Assembly: GCA_947379685.1 (NCBI GenBank)
Contig: CANCOG010000171.1
Span: 1 to 9,156, forward strand
Direction of reading: 5' to 3'
Length of the DNA: 9,156 nt
DNA from: Flavipsychrobacter stenotrophus
GTDB lineage: Bacteria > Bacteroidota > Bacteroidia > Chitinophagales > Chitinophagaceae
Shown here: piece after piece, positions 6,471-9,156 of the stretch
Position numbering within the stretch: position 1 is the first letter of the stretch
How the letters are laid out: each line of letters begins with the position of its first letter
Notes under the pieces: model-generated
What the model saw: only the letters and a program-made list of their open reading frames with translations
Told to the model about the DNA's origin: nothing
Database searches by the model: none
Translations under genes and position numbers: made by a program

Positions 6471-6573
6471 ATTGCTTTAAGTAGTCTGCCTTGTGAATTT
6501 TTACATTCCCGGACTATTAAGAGCAACTGATGGTGCATGTAATTGACTTTTCGGTATTTCTAACTCAATATAA

Positions 6574-7920
6574 ATGCAAATGAAAAAAATCAATTTAGTA
6601 ACGCTACTACTTGCCGGGGCAGGAATTGCCTACATCAGTACGGTTTCCTGTGAGAATTCGGGGGGGGGCAAGAAGGGGGATAGCACTGCTGCGGTGGTTG
6701 GTGCGACGGCCCATGGGGGAACTCCGCTGAGCGCTGTGTTGCCGTTCGATGCAACAATACCGGCGGGGGACACCGATATGAGGACCACGGTCCGCCGTGA
6801 TTTTGATATTTTTTCCTGGCAATCGTTTGTTGCCCTGTCGTGGCCAACTGCTGCGGGTGAGATTATTGGCCAGCATGGCGATAACACTACGGTTTGGGGC
6901 ACCTGGAAAAAGAATTATGAGGTGTTTCTGGATAACGGGCAGAAACCGGGTCCCTGGGATATTGTAGCGCAGTCGAAGCAGCAGGTGCTGTCGCAAGAGA
7001 GTAAGGTGCCGCTGGGCAATGCTAACCTGACCGCTATTTTTCAGCCGGAGCAGGCAGGTCCGCTAATTGACCAGAACGGGCAGTACGCGCGTTTTGAGAT
7101 TGCAATGAACCGGGAAATGTTCGAATATATTGACAAGAACACGTTGTACAATATTGAAGGGCAGAACAAATTCACAGATACTATCAGTTTTCCGAAGGGT
7201 AGTAACAAAACAAGCACCCAGCCTCCAGCCTATGGCGCGATAATGGTGAAGGCCTCGTGGAAAATACTGGGTGCAGGAGATGACACTTCCCGTTTTCATA
7301 AGATAAGGGCTACCATTCATATCAATGCGCTTCCTTCGCGAAAGATCAAGGATTCGAGCTATGAAGCCTGGGTTGGGCTGGTTGGGATGCATATAGGCAC
7401 CCGTACAAGTATTTGCCCTCAGTGGATATGGTCGAGTTTTGAGCAGGTGGACAATGTGCCTACTGTTGGTAGTGAAACCGACAAGCACTACAACTTTTAC
7501 AAATTCAGCAATCCATTGAATAACAAGACGTTGAACAAACCACCGATTCAGCCGTGGAATGCTGGTATACAGGGCCAGAAGCCGAGCCAGGTAGCACGTG
7601 TGATTCCTATAGACCCGGGGACGCAGGCGCTGAATGATTCCTTTCAAAAATTGCTGATAGCTGTGAACCCGAAGAGTGTTTGGCAGTACTATGAACTGGT
7701 GGGCACACAGTGGCCGGTTAATGGTAACAGCAAAACAGACAGGACGGGTAATCCGTTCCCCGTTTTCCTGGCCAACTGTACACTGGAAACATATGACCAG
7801 GGTACAGTGCAGGGCGTCAGTTCGAGTTGTATTGGCTGCCATAATGCAGCTACAAGTTTTTCCGGCAGGGCCGCAGACTTTACATTCCTGCTGAAGACAG
7901 CACATTCGTTGAAAAAATAA
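6574..7920 (+). CDS. Haem-binding (cytochrome c-like) lipoprotein, putative electron acceptor
   Basis: The protein has 448 aa. After MQMKKINLVTLLLAGAG a hydrophobic stretch leads to TVSC, an imperfect lipobox with Cys26 as the lipidation site. A flexible Gly/Lys/Ser linker follows, encoded partly by a run of nine G bases (6660-6668). The body has aromatic-rich motifs (FDIFSWQSFVALSWP, EAWVGLVGMHIGTRTSICP, QWIWSSFEQVDNVP) that I cannot place in a named domain. Near the end SSSCIGCHNAATSF holds one CxxCH (Cys419, Cys422, His423), so one covalently attached c-type haem is expected. No Met follows the CxxCH, so the sixth ligand would be a His (e.g. in TAHSLKK), a residue from the body, or absent. 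ATG 6574 and ATG 6580 are both possible starts. It leads an operon with a dehydrogenase small subunit 22 bases on. A role as electron acceptor is inferred from context. Confidence 0.85.
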   Translation: MQMKKINLVTLLLAGAGIAYISTVSCENSGGGKKGDSTAAVVGATAHGGTPLSAVLPFDATIPAGDTDMRTTVRRDFDIFSWQSFVALSWPTAAGEIIGQHGDNTTVWGTWKKNYEVFLDNGQKPGPWDIVAQSKQQVLSQESKVPLGNANLTAIFQPEQAGPLIDQNGQYARFEIAMNREMFEYIDKNTLYNIEGQNKFTDTISFPKGSNKTSTQPPAYGAIMVKASWKILGAGDDTSRFHKIRATIHINALPSRKIKDSSYEAWVGLVGMHIGTRTSICPQWIWSSFEQVDNVPTVGSETDKHYNFYKFSNPLNNKTLNKPPIQPWNAGIQGQKPSQVARVIPIDPGTQALNDSFQKLLIAVNPKSVWQYYELVGTQWPVNGNSKTDRTGNPFPVFLANCTLETYDQGTVQGVSSSCIGCHNAATSFSGRAADFTFLLKTAHSLKK

Positions 7921-7942
7921 TTCTAACCATTAAAACTATTTT

Positions 7943-8437
7943 ATGACGCTTCCTGAATTTGTAAGTTTATCTGCTGCGCTGACTGGCTACCCGGCGAGCA
8001 TTTTACAACCTGGTGCCGACACACAACTTGTTGCAGAACAGTTGCTGGGCGAGCTGAATAACTCTGCCAATGAAATACCGGATGGCACCCTGGAGGCGCT
8101 GACCGTTGCGTGGAATAATATCGCGGCGACACCATCTGCCGAAATGGAGGCCAAGGTGCAGAGTGATATTATGGAAAATCCGCAGATAGCACGTCTGGCG
8201 CAAAACATCATTCTTATGTGGTACCTGGGAAATTGGTACGACCTGCTGAAAAATCCGAACTGCTTTGTGTTTCCCGAAAGTGTACCCTCAAGCCACAAGA
8301 ACCTAGACCATGTGGTTTCGTCGACAGTGTACACCAACGGGTTGGTTTGGGGTGAAATGGGTGCACACCCAATGGGCTTCAGCACTGGTAATTTTGGGTA
8401 CTGGGACAGTGCTCCGACTCTGCCTCTAATAAATTAA
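7943..8437 (+). CDS. Small subunit of FAD-dependent sorbitol/gluconate dehydrogenase type
   Basis: The 164-aa protein begins LPEFVSLSAALTGYPASIL and ends with the marks of the family: a helix LAQNIILMWYLGNWYD, then TVYTNGLVWGEMGAHPMGFSTGNFGYW. This order (WYLGxW, YxxGLVW, aHPxG, GYW) recalls the FAD-sorbitol dehydrogenase small subunit (FAD-SLDH) and the related gluconate 2-dehydrogenase subunit 3 family. Members bind the FAD subunit, and in classical three-subunit enzymes carry the Tat signal that exports the complex. Here there is no twin-arginine or any signal peptide, and an in-frame stop (TAA at 7931-7933) excludes an upstream extension. Spacing to its neighbours (22 and 29 bases, A-rich) indicates one operon. 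No haem or metal motif is visible. Confidence 0.85.
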   Translation: MTLPEFVSLSAALTGYPASILQPGADTQLVAEQLLGELNNSANEIPDGTLEALTVAWNNIAATPSAEMEAKVQSDIMENPQIARLAQNIILMWYLGNWYDLLKNPNCFVFPESVPSSHKNLDHVVSSTVYTNGLVWGEMGAHPMGFSTGNFGYWDSAPTLPLIN

Positions 8438-8466
8438 TAACAAACAAACTGAAAAACTTTCAAACA

Positions 8467-9156
8467 ATGGATAATTCAAATATTCAATATGATGTCGTGA
8501 TAGTTGGCGGTGGTTGGGCTGGCAGTCTTTTAGCTTACAGGCTTTCAAATGCCCAGAAAAATGTGCTGGTGCTGGAAGCTGGTATTCCGATTGAGGGGTT
8601 GATTACAGATCAGGACCAACAGGAACTGAACACAACCGGCACCAGGGCGAAATTCTTGAATGATTTCTTCCTGGCTATGGCCAAAACGCCGGAGTCGCCG
8701 TATGTGCAGAATTTTAACGCTCCACGGCCGTCGGTACTGGACATTAAGCAGGTGACGCCTCCGTTTCTTACTCCCAATTCAGCTCCGCCAACGCCTGTGG
8801 ATTGTTCAGATGTGCAGCAATCTATAAAAAAGGATGGTTACCTGATACAGCAGGGGCCAATACCCTTCGGCAGCACTTATGAGCGCCGGGGTGGTGGTAC
8901 CTCGTGGCACTGGCTGGGCACTGCGCTGCGGCTGATGCCCAATGATTTCAAAATGAAGTCGGTGTATGGCAGGGGTGTTGACTGGCCTATGACCTATGAT
9001 GACCTTTCGAAATACTATGACCAGGCTGAATATGAGATCGGTGTATCGGCTGATGTAAGTGAGCAGGCATTGCATGGCATCACGTTTACCGATGGTTATG
9101 TTTACCCAATGGCGAAAATACCACCATCGGTGCTGGACCAGGTAATGGGTGCTGCG
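8467..9156 (+). CDS. GMC-family FAD-dependent oxidoreductase, catalytic subunit (N-terminal 230 aa)
   Basis: The gene is open from ATG 8467 to the window edge, giving 230 residues of a protein usually over 500 aa long. The N-terminus YDVVIVGGGWAGSLLAYRL is the FAD dinucleotide fold (GGGWAG, residues 14-19), with Glu37 in VLVLEAG to bind the ribose. GGGTSWHWLG (from Gly142) is the second flavin-contacting motif of sugar and alcohol dehydrogenases such as fructose and gluconate dehydrogenase. DWPMTYDDLSKYYDQAEYEIGV is the conserved helix found in this group. About 80 residues between these motifs, rich in Pro and Gln (PPFLTPNSAPPTP), are longer than I recall for the classical enzymes. The catalytic C-terminal His/Asn region lies outside. 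The enzyme should oxidise a hydroxyl group of an alcohol, sugar or acid; the substrate cannot be told. No signal peptide is present. Confidence 0.92.
   Translation, partial: MDNSNIQYDVVIVGGGWAGSLLAYRLSNAQKNVLVLEAGIPIEGLITDQDQQELNTTGTRAKFLNDFFLAMAKTPESPYVQNFNAPRPSVLDIKQVTPPFLTPNSAPPTPVDCSDVQQSIKKDGYLIQQGPIPFGSTYERRGGGTSWHWLGTALRLMPNDFKMKSVYGRGVDWPMTYDDLSKYYDQAEYEIGVSADVSEQALHGITFTDGYVYPMAKIPPSVLDQVMGAA

Larger units (their letters stand above)
6071..6573. other. Long AT-rich intergenic region before the dehydrogenase operon
   Basis: These 503 bases carry no convincing ORF. A weak terminator-like hairpin lies at 6128-6147, a hairpin AAACGC/GCGTTT at 6251-6270, and an 8-bp inverted repeat TCAATAAA/TTTATTGA at 6340-6347 and 6365-6372. 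An exact -7 box lies at 6463-6470. A small RNA or regulatory leader could hide here, but nothing in the sequence shows one. Confidence 0.6.

Noticed and set aside
7063..7905. 280-codon ORF on the minus strand
   Set aside because: It lies wholly antisense to the haem lipoprotein gene, shows no recognisable motif and is Cys/Arg-rich in the way of shadow translations; the + frame has a lipobox and CxxCH.
7987..8385. 132-codon minus-strand ORF
   Set aside because: It is antisense to the dehydrogenase small-subunit gene, whose + frame shows family motifs and operon spacing.
8806..9075. 89-codon minus-strand ORF near the right edge
   Set aside because: It is antisense to the GMC oxidoreductase, whose + frame has the FAD-binding and DWPMTYDDL motifs.

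Overview
The window looks like a chromosomal segment of a member of the Bacteroidota, most likely close to Chitinophagaceae. This rests on four things. A type IX secretion (T9SS) C-terminal sorting domain ends the largest gene. Several exact TAnnTTTG -7 promoter elements lie upstream of genes. Shine-Dalgarno sequences are largely absent, and A-rich spacers precede the start codons. The adenylosuccinate lyase and the SecD-like protein resemble Bacteroidota versions as I remember them. No database search was possible, so family names rest on motifs and recall.

Layout. 1-299 (-) is the start of an exported protein that runs off the left edge. 300-753 is a divergent intergenic region with a five-copy repeat motif and the purB promoter. 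754-2103 (+) is purB. A perfect 32-nt palindrome at 2125-2156 separates purB from a convergent lipoprotein gene (2251-2841, -) that resembles the periplasmic part of SecD. A class II tRNA-Ser(GGA) with its own terminator and promoter follows on the minus strand (3058-3199). Divergent from it is a RibD_C/DHFR-like reductase (3293-3826, +). Next comes a 668-aa secreted protein with a jelly-roll-like N-terminal region, an Omp28/thioredoxin-like CGYC domain and a T9SS tail (4064-6070, +). After about 500 non-coding bases, a three-gene operon begins: a haem-binding lipoprotein with one CxxCH (6574-7920), a small subunit of the FAD-sorbitol/gluconate dehydrogenase type (7943-8437), and a GMC-type FAD oxidoreductase cut by the right edge (8467-9156).

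How the genes work together. The clear functional unit is the last operon. The FAD subunit should oxidise an alcohol or sugar-like substrate, the small subunit should be its structural partner, and the lipoprotein could accept the electrons. Neither visible enzyme subunit has a signal peptide, while the c-type haem lipoprotein must be outside the cytoplasm, and the sequence does not resolve this conflict. The other genes are mostly single housekeeping or cell-envelope genes with their own signals.

Most worth a second look: the five repeats upstream of purB, the near-leaderless purB promoter, the orphan SecD-like lipoprotein, a G9 tract early in the haem lipoprotein gene, and the compartment conflict in the dehydrogenase operon. 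I saw no insertion sequence, CRISPR array, phage gene or attachment site.
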